A stretch of DNA of 64,000 bases from Sarcophilus harrisii (taxonomy: Eukaryota; Chordata; Mammalia; Dasyuromorphia; Dasyuridae). The DNA lies in assembly GCF_902635505.1 (NCBI RefSeq), contig NC_045427.1, positions 213,604,422 through 213,668,421 on the forward strand, read 5' to 3'. Below the pieces are notes generated by a model. The model saw only the letters and a program-made list of their open reading frames with translations, was not told the DNA's origin and did no database searches. A program made the translations under genes and the position numbers. Shown piece after piece: positions 1 to 12,530 of the stretch (position 1 is the stretch's first letter; every line of letters begins with the position of its first letter).

Positions 1-3000
1 TCATAGACATAATAATTTCACCCAAGAGAATGACAATTACGTCATACCAAAATGTGCTGGATGCAGCCAAGGTTGTAATAAAGGGAAATTTTATATCTCT
101 AGAGTCTTACTTGCATAAAATAGAGAAAGAGAAAATCAATGAATTAGGCTTACAACTAAAAAAGCTAAAAAAAAAAAAAAAGAACAAATTAAAAACCCCC
201 AAACACACACTAAACTTGAAATTCTAAAAATAAAAGGAGAGATCAATAAAATTGAAAGTAAAAACACTATTGAATTAATAAATAAAACTAAGAGTTGATT
301 TTATGAAAAAAACCAACAAAATAGATGAACCTTTTGTAAATTTGAATAGAAAAAGCAAAGAGGAAAATCAAATTGTTAGTCTTAAGAATGAAAAAGGAGA
401 AAATTTCCACTAATGAAGAGGAAATCAGTGCAATAATTAGGAGTTACTTTGCCCAATTTTATGCCAATAAATTAGATAACTTAAATGAAATGGATGAATG
501 CCTTCAAAAACATAGGTTGCCCAGATTAACAGAGGAAGGAAGTAAATTGGTTAAATAGTCCCATTTTGGAAAAAGAAATAGAACAAGCTATTAATCAACT
601 ACCTAAAAAATAATCTCCAGGACCAGATGGATTTACATGCGAATTCTACCAAACATTTAAAGAACAATTAACTCTAATACTACATAAACTATTTGAAAAA
701 ATAGGGAATGAAGGAGTTCTACCAAACTCCATTTATGACATAGACATGGTACTGCTACCTAAAGCAGGTAGAAAGAAAATTATAGACCAATCTCCTTATT
801 GAACATTGATCTTAAATAAAATCTTAGCAAAAAGATTACAGAAAATCATCTCTAGGATAATACACCATGATCAAGTAGGATTTACACCAGGAATGCAGGG
901 CTGGTTCAAGATTAGGAAAATGATTAGCATAACTGACTATATCAATAACCAAATTAACAAAAACCATATGATCATCTCAGTAGATGCAGAAAAAGCATTT
1001 GATAAAATTCAACACCCATTCCTATTAAAAATACTAGAGAGTATAGGAATAAATGGACTTTTCCTTAAAATAGTCAGTAGCATCTATTTAAAATCATCAG
1101 TAAGCATCATATATAATAGGGATAAACTGGAACCATTCCCAATAAAATCAGGAGTGAAACAAGGTTGCCCACTTTCACCATTATTATTCAATATTGTATT
1201 AGAAATGCTAGTTTCGGGAATAAGAGATGAAAAAGAAATTAAAGGAATTAGAGTAGGTATTGAAGAAACCAAATTATTATTCTTTGCAGATAATATGATA
1301 GTATACTTTGAAAACGCCATAGATCCTACTAAAAAGCTATTAGAAATAATCCACAACTTTAGCAAAGTTGAAGGATACCAAATAAATCCACATAAATCCT
1401 CAGCATTTTGATACATCACTAACAGAATCCAACAGCAAGAGATACAAAGAGAAATTCCATTTAAAATAACTGTTGATAGTATAAAATATTTGGGAATCTA
1501 TCTACCAAGGGAAAGTCAGGAACTTTATGAACAAAATTATAAAACACTTTTCACACAAATAAGGTCAAATCTAAACAATTGGAAAAACATTAAGTGCTCT
1601 TGGATAGGTCGAGTGAATATAATAAAGATGATAGTACTACCTAAACTAATCTATTTATTTAGTGCTATACCAATCAGACTCCCAAAAAATTATTTTGGTG
1701 ACCTAGAAAAAATAACAACAAAATTCATCTGGAAGAACAAAAGGTCAAGAATTTCAAGGGAACTAATGAAAAAAAAAATCAAACAAAGGTGGCCTAGCTG
1801 TACCTGATCTAAAACAATATTATAAATCAGTGGCCACCAAAACCATTTGGTATTGACTAAGAAATAGACTAGGTGATCAGTGGAATAGGTTAGGTTCACA
1901 GGACAAAACAGTCAATAACTTTAATAATCTAGTGCTTGACAAACCCAAAAACCCCAGCTTTTAGAGCAAGAATTCACTATTTGACAAAAACTGCTAGGAA
2001 AATTGGAAATTAGTATGGCAGAAACTAGACATTGACCCATACTTAACACCGTACATCAAGTTAAGATCAAAATGGGTTCATGATCTAGGTAAAAAAAAAT
2101 GAGATTATAAATAGATTAGAAGAACATAGTATAATTTACTTCTCAGACCTGTGGAGGAGGAAGGAATTCATGACCAAAGAAGAACTAGAGGTCATTGATC
2201 ATAAAATAGAAAATTTTGATTATATCAAATTAAAAAGCTTTTGTACAAACAAAACTAATGTGGACAAGATTATAAGGGAAGCAAAACACTGGGAAAACAT
2301 TTTTACAGTTAAAGGTTCTGATAAAGACCTCATCTCCAAAATATATAGAGAATTGATTCTAATTTATAAGAAATCAAGCCATTCTCCAATTGATAAACAG
2401 TCAAAGGGTATGAACAGACAATTTTTGGATGAAGTAATTGAAACTATTTCTAGTCATATGAAAAGGGGTTCCAAATCATTGTTAATCAGAGAAATGCACA
2501 TTAGGACAACTCAGATATCACTACATACCTTTCAGATTGGCTAGAATGACAGGGAAAGATAATGTGGAATGTTGGAGGGGAACGTGGGAAAATTGGGACA
2601 CTGATACAGTGTTGGTGGAATTGTGAATACATCCAGCCATTCTGGAGAGCAATTTGGAACTATATTCAAAAAGTTATCAAACTGTGCATACCCTTTGATC
2701 CAGCAGTGTTAAGACTGGGCTTATATCTCAAAGAGATCTTAAAAGAAGGGAAAGGGACCTGTATGTGCAAGAATGTTTGTGGCAGCCCTTTTCATTCAGG
2801 CTAGAAACTATAAATTGAATGGATACCCATTAATTGGAGAACAGCTGAATAAATTGTGGTATATGAATATTATACAATATTATTGTTCAGTAAGAAATGA
2901 CCAGCAGGATGAATACAGAGAGGCTTGGAGAGACATACATGAACTGATGCTAAATGAAATGAGCAGAACCAGGAGATCATCATACACTTCAACAACAATA

Positions 3001-3421
3001 CTACATGATGATCAATTCTGATGGACATGGCTCTCTTCAACAATGAGAGGATCCAAATCAGTTCCAATTATCTGTAAGGAACAGAACCAACTACACCCAG
3101 AGAAAGAACACTGGGGAAATGAGTACAGACCACAATATAACATTTCACTCTTTTATTCTTAGCTTGCATTTTTTTTTTTCTTCTCAGGTTATTTTTAACT
3201 TTCTTTCTAAATCTGATCTTCCTCCTGCAACAAGATAACTGTATAAATATGTATACATATCTTGTATTTAACATATATTTTAACATATTTAACATATATG
3301 GACTACCTGCCATCTAGAGGAGGGGGTAAAGGGGAAAAGTTGAAACAAGTTTTTGCAAGGGTCAATGTTGAAAAATTACCCATTTGTATGTTTTGTATAT
3401 AAAAAGCTATTAAAAAAAAAA
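1..3421 (+). mobile_element. L1 LINE, ORF2 and 3' UTR (left end outside window)
   Basis: Marsupial L1. The reverse transcriptase is well preserved at 806-1411 ([31 protein letters not shown]), but the catalytic FADD box reads FADN and an in-frame stop lies before SPGPDG near 613. Further frame breaks split the C-terminal part. The 3' UTR ends with AAAAAGCTATT and an A tail near 3421. Inactive copy within GPN1 intron 12. Confidence 0.93.
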
Positions 3422-3490
3422 GACACCAGAACACAGATTAAATACAGGTAACAAAATCTGTGCCTGTAAGATGGATGAAGCAAATTTCTT

Positions 3491-3636
3491 CTTCTTTTTT
3501 TTTTGCTGAGGCAATTGGAGTTAAGTGACTTCCCCAGGATCACACAGCTAGGAAGTGTTAAGTATCTGAAGCTGCATTTGAACTCAGGTCCTCCTGATTT
3601 CAGGGCCAGTTATCCACTGAGCCATCTAACTGCCTT
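3491..3636 (-). mobile_element. Marsupial tRNA-derived SINE
   Basis: Read on the minus strand it has the typical GGCAGTTAGATGGCTCAGTG head and the TTCAAAT B box and ends in an A-rich tail (T run at left). CORE-SINE of the marsupial WSINE/Mar type; exact subfamily not certain. Confidence 0.8.
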
Positions 3637-3654
3637 ATGAAGCAAACTTCTTCT

Positions 3655-4407
3655 TTTTTTTTCAATTATAACTTTTTATTGACAGATCACATGCCTGAGT
3701 AATTTTTTTATAACATTATGCCTTGCACTCATTTCTGTTCCGACTTTTCCCTTCCCTCCCTCCATCCCCTCTCCCCCAGATGGCAAGCAGTCCTATATAT
3801 GTGAAATATGCCACAGTATATCTAGATACAATATATGTGTGCACAACCAAACAGTTCTCTTGTTGCACAGAAAGAATTTGCTTCAGAAGGTAAAAATAAC
3901 CCGGGAAGAAAAACAAAAATGCAAGCAGTTTACATTCATTTCCCAGTGTCCTTTCTTTGGGTGTAGCTGCTTCTGTCCATCCTTGATCAATTGAAACTGA
4001 GTTAGATCTGTTTGTCGAAGAAATCTACTTCCATCAGAATACATCCTCATATAGTATTGTTGCTGAAGTATATAATGATCTCCTGGTTCTGCTGATTTCA
4101 CTTAGCATCAGTTCATGTAAGTCTCTCCAAGCCTCTCTGTATTCATCCTGCTGGTCATTTCTTACAGAACAATAATATTTCATTACATTCATATAGCACA
4201 ATTTATCCAACCATTCTCCAATTGATGGGCATCCATTCATTTTCCAGTTTCTAGCCACTACAAACAGGGCTGCCACAAACATTTTGGCACATATAGGTCC
4301 CTTTCCCTTCTTTAGTATCTCTTTGCGGTACAAGCCCAGTAGTAACACTGCTGGATCAAAGAATATGCACAGTTTGATAACTTTTTGAACATAGTTCCAA
4401 ATTGTGA
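3655..4407 (-). mobile_element. L1 LINE 3' fragment
   Basis: Antiparallel to the 1-3421 copy and matching its last 750 bp (reverse complement of the GAACCAGGAGA/ATGAACTGATGCTAA region). 5'-truncated. Confidence 0.88.
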
Positions 4408-4719
4408 AGCAAACTTCTTAATGAAAAGTGAGAGACTTAGTGCTGTGTCAGATGTAGCTGTTGTATAGGGTCAGTTTTCTCTAATTGTTTTTCTAGGTTA
4501 TAAGAGAAGGTTATGTAAGAGAAAGGGTAAAAATCATATCTTGAAATGACTATGACATAAAAACAAAAGAAACTGATAAAAACCAATTCCTATTTAAACA
4601 ATAAAAATGTTAATAAATAGAACTTGTACATAAAAGTTGAAAAGGGAAATGAGTTAAAAACTTGGAGGTAGTAATCAAGTATGAATTAACTTGTTGGAAG
4701 GTTTTAAGAAACTTTAATA

Positions 4720-5440
4720 ACAAACAGGCTGATTTGAGAAACTGATGTTGAGACATGACCAGAACTAGAACATTGTACATAGTATCAGCAAGATCAACTA
4801 TGATAGATTTAGTTCTTCTCAGCAATGCAGTGATCCAAGAAAGTTCTAATAAACTTAGGATGGAAAATGCCATCTGCATCCAGAGAGAGAACTATAAAGA
4901 CTAAATACTGATTGAAGCTTACTATTTTCACTTTTTTCCCCTAATAGGTTTCCAAATGCATGTAAAGATAGCTTTTAACATTCATTTATGTAAAATTTTG
5001 TGTTCAAAATGTTTTCTCCCTCCTTCCCTTACCTCTCTCCTCCCCAATTCAGGGGGCAATGTGATACAGGCTAAACATATACACAATCATTTTAAACATA
5101 TTTCCATATTTGCCACGTTGTATGAGAAAAATCAAACCAAAAGGGGAAAAAACCATGAGAAAGAAATGGCAAACAAACAAAAATGAAAATATTATGCTTT
5201 GAACTGCACTGTCTCCATAATTCTCTCTCTGGATGTGGATGGAATTTTTCATCCCATAACTATTAGAATTGTCTTGAATCACTTCATTGTTGAAAAGAGC
5301 CAAGTCCATCACAGATAATCATCACATAATCTTATTGTTCCTGTATGTTTTTCTGATTCTGCTTACTTCACTCAGTTGTAATCTTAGAAAATGAATATTG
5401 AAAACATCTTTGTATATTACTGGATAAATAAAATACTATT
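4720..5440. mobile_element. Two older L1 3' ends in tail-to-tail orientation
   Basis: 4720-4940 reads on the plus strand (a decayed ATGGCTCTT/ATCCAGAGAGAGAACTA end); 4940-5440 reads on the minus strand. The two arms are partly complementary and could pair in RNA. Confidence 0.75.
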
Positions 5441-5495
5441 GAGGAAAAAAAACCTTAAAAACTAGAAAAAATTACTTGGTTTACAAATCAGATTT

Positions 5496-5641
5496 TTTTT
5501 CCCCTGCTGAGGCAATTGGGGTTAAGTGACTTGCCCAGGGTTACACACCTAGGAAGTGTTAAGTATCTGAGACCAGATTTGAACTCAGGTCCCCCTGACT
5601 TCAGGGCTGATGCTCTATCCACTGCGCCACCTAGCTGCCCC
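5496..5641 (-). mobile_element. Marsupial tRNA-derived SINE
   Basis: Nearly intact head (GGCAGCTAGGTGGCGCAGTG on the minus strand), B-box-like TTCAAAT, and a tail at left. Confidence 0.85.
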
Positions 5642-5649
5642 CCTTTAAA

Positions 5650-6636
5650 AAAAAAAATTTTTACTGAATTACCCTATGTATTAGTCTTTGGGGGGGGGGG
5701 AAAAATGAAGTCAATAATATGTATACTCCTTACAAAAAGTATGAGATATGTTTTGGCCTCAGCTAAAAGAGATTCCTCTATCTTCAAGTGTCCTTATAGA
5801 TAGCCTTCTGTCTTATAGCAATTTGTCCTTTGACTAGTAGAGTTCCTCACACACCAGAGCAGATCAGTTCCTCTACAAGATATAGTCTCAAAGTTGCCTT
5901 CAGCACCCAGAAGTGACTTGTCATGTGGACATATCAGAGATGGGACAGGAACCTGGGTTACTTCTCTATCCAATCCACCTCACTCCTTCTCTCTCTTCTT
6001 TAAAACAATAGCTTGCTGAATTGAAATATTTGCTGAACTGAAATTATCTCTAGAAAATAAATGTATATTCAAGGAATAGACTAAATACTATTTAAATCTC
6101 ACCTGAGCAGATTGGAAATTGAGTCTAGAAGTCAGCAGTAGTAGTATGACAGGACCACAAACAAGACAGAAAATACTAGCAGGTAAGAATGTAAAACCCT
6201 GTCTGCTTCAAAATGAACAAACTCATGATGTGGGAGAGAAAAAAACCAAAGCTGCATCTATCATATCAAAGGGTATGATGAACAAGAGAAAGGCAGTAAT
6301 TTCAGGGTACTTAAAAACATATAAAGATAATTTCTAAGTGTAATGTAGCTTCAGCAGCACACTGAGCCACAATTACTCTTTATCGTCAATAAGATACCAT
6401 AGGAAAGGGCAACAAATTCAAGCTGATACTAAGGTCACTATGCTAAAACTCCAATTTCAATGAGAATCCCACAATTACCAACAGGGAACAAGAACTAGCT
6501 GAAGATAATTCTTTGTAAATCTATTATATATATGCTGGCCCATCAGAAACTATATTCTGTCCCCCATATAATTGGTGATTTCCTTCCCAATGAGGAAAAG
6601 TGCTATATTTCCTCACTCCAACATCCCCTCAGGTAC
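5650..6636. other. GPN1 intron 12, unique part
   Basis: No exon, RNA gene or clear repeat recognised. A short likeness to the first 20 bases of U6 near 6350 does not continue. Confidence 0.5.
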
Positions 6637-6727
6637 CTGCGGCAGCCCCAGGATCCAAGGCCACAGGCCCCATGTCTTTTCGAAGCCGATCCAGTTGCTC
6701 TTTTTGCTGCTGGCTTTGTGTGTGGGC
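6637..6727 (-). CDS. GPN1: GPN1 coding exon 12
   Basis: A 91-bp exon with [20 protein letters not shown], matching the region before the acidic C-terminal tail of GPN1. The donor is |GTACCT; the following exon is outside the window. Confidence 0.9.
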
Positions 6728-9700
6728 CTGTAGAAAGAGGGAAAAAAATCATGGAAACATCCCCAAAGTAGGAGGAAACTACTAGTCTTTCAAAGAGAGT
6801 TTTAACAGCAATAGAAAAACCCAGAGGCCTGTTTGGAAATTAAGGGAAAAAAAGATGTGTATAAAATAGAATGAAGGGACCCCCCCAAAAAATGAGGTTC
6901 ATGATGTAAAAGACTACAATTGGAACTAAGTAAGATAGATACATGGCACAGGCAGGAAAAATGAAATTCCTGTCAAATACAAGCAGTAGAAAATTCAGTG
7001 ACAAAGGACTGATCTGGATATATTAGCTTTCAAAATCTTGCTTTAAGAAAAAGTTACGTGAGTTAAGGCTGCCGACTGGTATTCTTGTCTGCATATTTTA
7101 TGTACTGGGCCACACATACTAAGTAATGTTTGCTCTGATAAGGGTCTCAAAGTCAACAAGTATCTTTCTCTGCATTCCAGTTGATGCTTTTCCTATTCCA
7201 AGAGATTTCTAAGAAAGGGGGTTCTACAGTTTAAGCCACAACCTCACAATCAGGAAAGCAAACTTCAATGTGGAAAACAGGAAGAAAGAAGTATATGTTC
7301 AAAAAGGAAAAGCAGTAATTTTCTACAATTAATTTCTTGGCAACCCACCTCCCCAGCTTTATTTTATACTTACTTCTCTACAACTGAAATCCAAATTGAA
7401 ATACCTGCTACTCCCTAACTAACTCTCATCCATATAGACCACCTCTATGCTTGGAATGTATGGCTCTCTTATTAATAACAGCTCATGCTAATTGTTAATT
7501 CAAACTTACAAAAAAGTTTGCTCTTATTATCCCTGTTTTATAGATGAAAAAAAGAAGGGTAAAAAAAGTTAAGAGATTCAGGGTCACACAGATGTTCTAA
7601 GAAGCAGAATTCACATACTCTACCATTATTCTCCTCTGCCTCTTCAGAAATGGCTTTTTCAAATGATTTATTTTCCTTCAAGGCTTAACACAGGGACCAC
7701 CTGCTCCATGTAGTCTTCCCCTAAAATCCCCAAACTCCTCTTCTTCAAATATAACAAGAACATTTTGTCTGATCTCTCTTTTGTCTTTTTCCCTGTCCTC
7801 TTTTCTCCATATCCCATATAAATCATCTGTCTATAATTGTAAAGGGCTGAAACTCTGAGTTGATGCACTGAGGTAGGATAACAGAGCACTTAAGGCTAAC
7901 TACTGATTGATAAATACTCTATTAGCATATGCTTGGAAAAATGGCCGTTCCCACTAGTCTGGTTCAATCTTTTGGTGTATACAGACAATCGTGGGAGGAA
8001 TTAGGGGGTGGAATAAGACAAGTCAGAGTCACTTGGCAGGTGGAGGTGGAAAAGGAAGGTCAGGGAGATCCTATGTCCTTTCCCTTCACTTCCACCCCTA
8101 AAGACCAAGAATAAAGACCAAAAACTTGCTTATCCTGACTCCAGCTGATTTTAAGGTATCTAGGGTGCTAACTTGGTCTTCACATATAATTACTATCTTT
8201 CCCTCCCACCCCCCACCCCAGGATAAAGCCTAGGAGGAGAGAGGCTATTTCATTTTCATTTTTATAATCCCAATAGTGCCTTGCACATAGTGGGTACTCA
8301 AATAATTGCTGAATTAAATTTGTTGTTTAAAACATCACAAAGAAACCCAATTTTCAAATGGGAGATTAAAAAATCAGAACTTGCGGTATTATGATAGAAG
8401 GAAGAAAAGATGGCTGTGGAACCTGTAGACCATGAGTCACTTTGTAACCAAAACAAAGCCCATCAACCTCTCAGTAATATGAACAGATACTTTGATCACT
8501 TTCTGCAGCCTAGCTGGGAAGAAACTGCTTTGAAAACTATAAAATGATACTTAACTATAACCTATTATTACTCTATGTGAAGAAAAGCTATAAGATAGCT
8601 CATACAACATACTAATTTAAATGAAAAGAAACGGGCACCTGCAAAGTGCCTTGAAATCCATGAAAAGAAGCTAGTGACCTATGGGGTGTTAAGAAAATAG
8701 CCTTTCTTACCAATGTTTTCTTCAAACGCTCATATTCAGGACGATACTCCCTAGAAAGAAAAAATTCTTTTTAAATGCTTTGCCTCCATAGTAATCTATC
8801 CTAGGCCAACCAGCTAGAACTTCCATCACCAAAGAGTAGACAATAAGCAAATGTAGTTAAATAAAGGGGTCTGTCTAAACCTAAGGCTACTGAACCCCAA
8901 CAGGAGAAACACCACTATGAATGGGCAAAACTCCAGAATAACTAACTTGCCCATGAAACTAGGAAGTGTAAATAATTTTTGTCTAAATGATTTGCTTCCC
9001 TAGAGATGTAAACATTGAGTGGAGGCTTCTTTAAAAAGGAAAGAATGTCTACTGGCTTAAGAAATCTTGACATGGAACTGTGATGCACCTGAACAATAAG
9101 CAAGCTGAGTGAGATAAAGTCCTTGTCTGAAGAACCAACAAAATGTGCCTGACAACTACAGTGGCCCAGGTGTAAAACTAATCAAAGACACAGTTCAGGG
9201 AAGGGGGAAGGGAGGGAAGAGGAAAAAATACATAAAGGAGTTTTTTTGTGGAGTAAACAGGTTTATGGATTATTGACAACCTACTTTTCTAAAAAGATCA
9301 GATGTCACCCAGTAAATGGGAGTGTAGGAAAAGAATATATGTATATAATATGAACCAAATGTATAAATGGAGAAAACCTAAATGCCTGGCCAAAAAAAGG
9401 TTCCTCATCCCAGAAGTGTGGATCCCAATGCAGCTACCAATAACACCTTCCCTTCTTACCTTTCATATTCTTCTACGGCACTAGAGACTTGCACAAAGAG
9501 TTCTTCTAAGCCTGTGCCCAGGACAGCAGACACCCCTACCACCTGCCAAAAGCACCCCAGAATCCTATGAGTAAATCATTGAAAAACTTGGCTTTATCTT
9601 CTAATTTTGAAAGACTTGTGAATTCTGATCAAGTAAATGAACACTCACGATCCCACAGTGAAACACTACTCCCTTCCTGTGCGGTGATGATTTCAAAATG

Positions 9701-12466
9701 CAGAATAAGACTCACATTTTGAAATATAGCCATTATGAGAATTTGTTTCGCTTGATATGTATATTTATTATAAGGATTTTAAAATTTTTTTCCAGTGGGG
9801 AGAAGGGAGACAAGATAAATGGGAGAGAAAAAAAATTAAATGCTTGATAATTTTTTTAATGACAAATTTTTTAAATTTCATCTTTTTTATGTTTTATTTA
9901 AATAGGTTTTTTTGGGGGGGGTTTGTTTTAGTGTTCAAGGGGAAAAGGTCTGGTCCCTTTAAAAAGCCTAAAGAAGAAAAGTTTTTAAAAACCTACACAC
10001 AGAGCAGAAATACACAATACTTTGGCAAAAAGAACTTTCCAGTAATAACAGAAATGAAAAAAAAAATCAATTAGAAGTGAACAGAAGCACACAAGTCCCT
10101 TTATGATTTAACATCACTTCATTTTACAAATCTACTACTGTCACCCACTAACTGTAGCTTTTCTTTCCTTGAAATGTCCTTTCATCCAACACCTCGCCTA
10201 TTAAGCAGATCCATTCTAAGTCCGGTAAACATACAGCTACCTCAAGTAGGTTTTCTGGTTCCCCTCTCTACATCAACCTGTCAGAAAGTATTCATTCCCT
10301 CCTTTTTATCCTTCACAAGATGATTTTGGTACAGGTCTAATCATATCATTCTCTACTCAAACCTCACTGAGGAGAAGGAAAAAGAGAAAGGAAGTAAAAA
10401 GAACAAGCATTTATTAAGTGCCTACTTACTATGTGCCAGGCACTGTGATAAGTTTTAAAGTTATTATTTTATTTCATCTTCCCAACAACCTTGGAAGATA
10501 AGATGTTATTACATCCATTTCACAGTTAAGAGAATTATGATAAAATGCAAGATAATATTCTATGTATAAAGTTTAAGTCTTCTATGTATAAAGTAGAATG
10601 GAAAGCCAAGGTTTAGTTAAGCAGCCAAAAAACAGTTGAGTATATAGATATCAACTGTTTATATTCCTTTAAATTCTTTTCTAAATTGCATATTGCAAAA
10701 AATAATGTGGATTATTTGTGGATAACAAAGGATAAAACCAGGAATTTAGTTTATAACCCAAACTTTTTTGAAGTTATTTCTAACTATGTCTATTTACTTG
10801 ACCTATTCAAAGAAAAGAACTATTAAAGCTTTCGCTCTGTTCTAAGATTTAAATCAAAGATGATCCTTTCCTGATACTTCTAATCATTTTAAAAATGAAA
10901 AAGAATGGAGGTAAAGACTTACTCTGAGTGAATTATAAAACTCATCCAACACCAGACTCATAGAGCGAGTCAGATTACTGACATATGTAGTTTCTTGATT
11001 TAAGGCATCTTGGAAAGTTTCAAAATCCTGCATCCATTCCACTGCAAAGCTGTGATCAATGATGTCAGTCTGCACCAGACAGAAAATCGAATAACTTCAG
11101 AATTAAGGACATTTTCCATTTAATAGATAAATGGAAAATGACAAGAACAAAAGCAATGGATCACATGAGCACGAAAGCAAAATTACATATTTAAGAAAAT
11201 AAAAAATCTCATACCTAAAAATCATGATAAGCATTAGATTGAAAAAGGTTTGTCAGGGAATTAAAACTGTTATCAATCCAAACTTGGACTATGTGAAACT
11301 AATAGTCTCAAGAGTCTTCTGCTGAAAGATTTTGCCTGACTTCCATATTTCTTCCAGGAAACCAGTCAAGAAAATTGAGTCATCCCTAACTCCTCCATTG
11401 CCTTTTCTCGGAAGTTCAACTACAAGCTACTGGTAGATTTTTCTTTTGAATATCTTAAATCAAATCCTTGTCCATTTTCATGGCCATTACCTATGATCAA
11501 GTACTTCATCCTCCTCCCCATTTTTAGCCAGACACAGACCTCCTAAATTTCTTTCCCCCACTCAATACCTCAATTCCCGTTGATGTTACTAGTATCTTGG
11601 TAACTCCCCTGGCAACCACTGACTTGTGCCTTTGGTCTTCCCCTGTTTAAATGACAATTTCTTGAGGGGAAGGACTGTCTTGGTACTTGTTTTCATAGCC
11701 ACCAAATTCAGAACAATTCCTGGCATGTAACAAGTGCTTTAAAAAGTGCTTATGTTCATTCATATCACTTTCCTACTCAAAAATTTGGAAAGGTTTTTTA
11801 TTTTATGTTCACCCCTTTTAAAAGGGATACTGCTTTTTATGGGATCAAGTGTAAACATATCTCTGATATTCAAGGGCTTTCATAAATGACCTCAAATCAA
11901 CTCCTACTATTGCTTTATGTAAACCTTCCAAGTGAGATATTCTAGTCTCACTCATTCTAGTCAACACAAAAATGTACTTATATCACATCCATCTTTTAAC
12001 ACTCAACCCTGATCTCACCTCTTCTGTCAACATAGTTCCCAGTAGGTAAGAGGATCTTAATGAATGTTTGCTGAACTGAAGATGTTCTAAATCATCCAAG
12101 CTAAATGACCTTTCTTCTGAGTACTAATTGTATGCAAATATCATATACTTCATCTCTAAAATTTTATTTATTTTTTGCCTCAATTAGAAAATATAATAAC
12201 AGGAAGAGTCACAAATTCCTGTTTGTGAGAAACCAACAATTTACCAATAAAAATGCTAACATCCCCTGTTGCTAACGAATATATTTAAGATCAGTAAACA
12301 TAAGTAATTATTTTCTCTAGCAAGCCAACTAAGTTTTTTCTTTTTAAAAGTTATCTCCAATGCAAATTAAGAGAACTCTGAAGTACTACTATACAATTCT
12401 TAGCTTGGCTAAGATGCCAGGAAAAAATAATGATAAATGTTGCAGGGGATATATCCCAAAGAGATG

Positions 12467-12530
<64 letters not shown>

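Noticed and set aside
6340-6375. Possible U6 snRNA-like start
   Set aside because: Only about 20 bases resemble the U6 5' stem; the conserved central ACAGAGA region does not follow.
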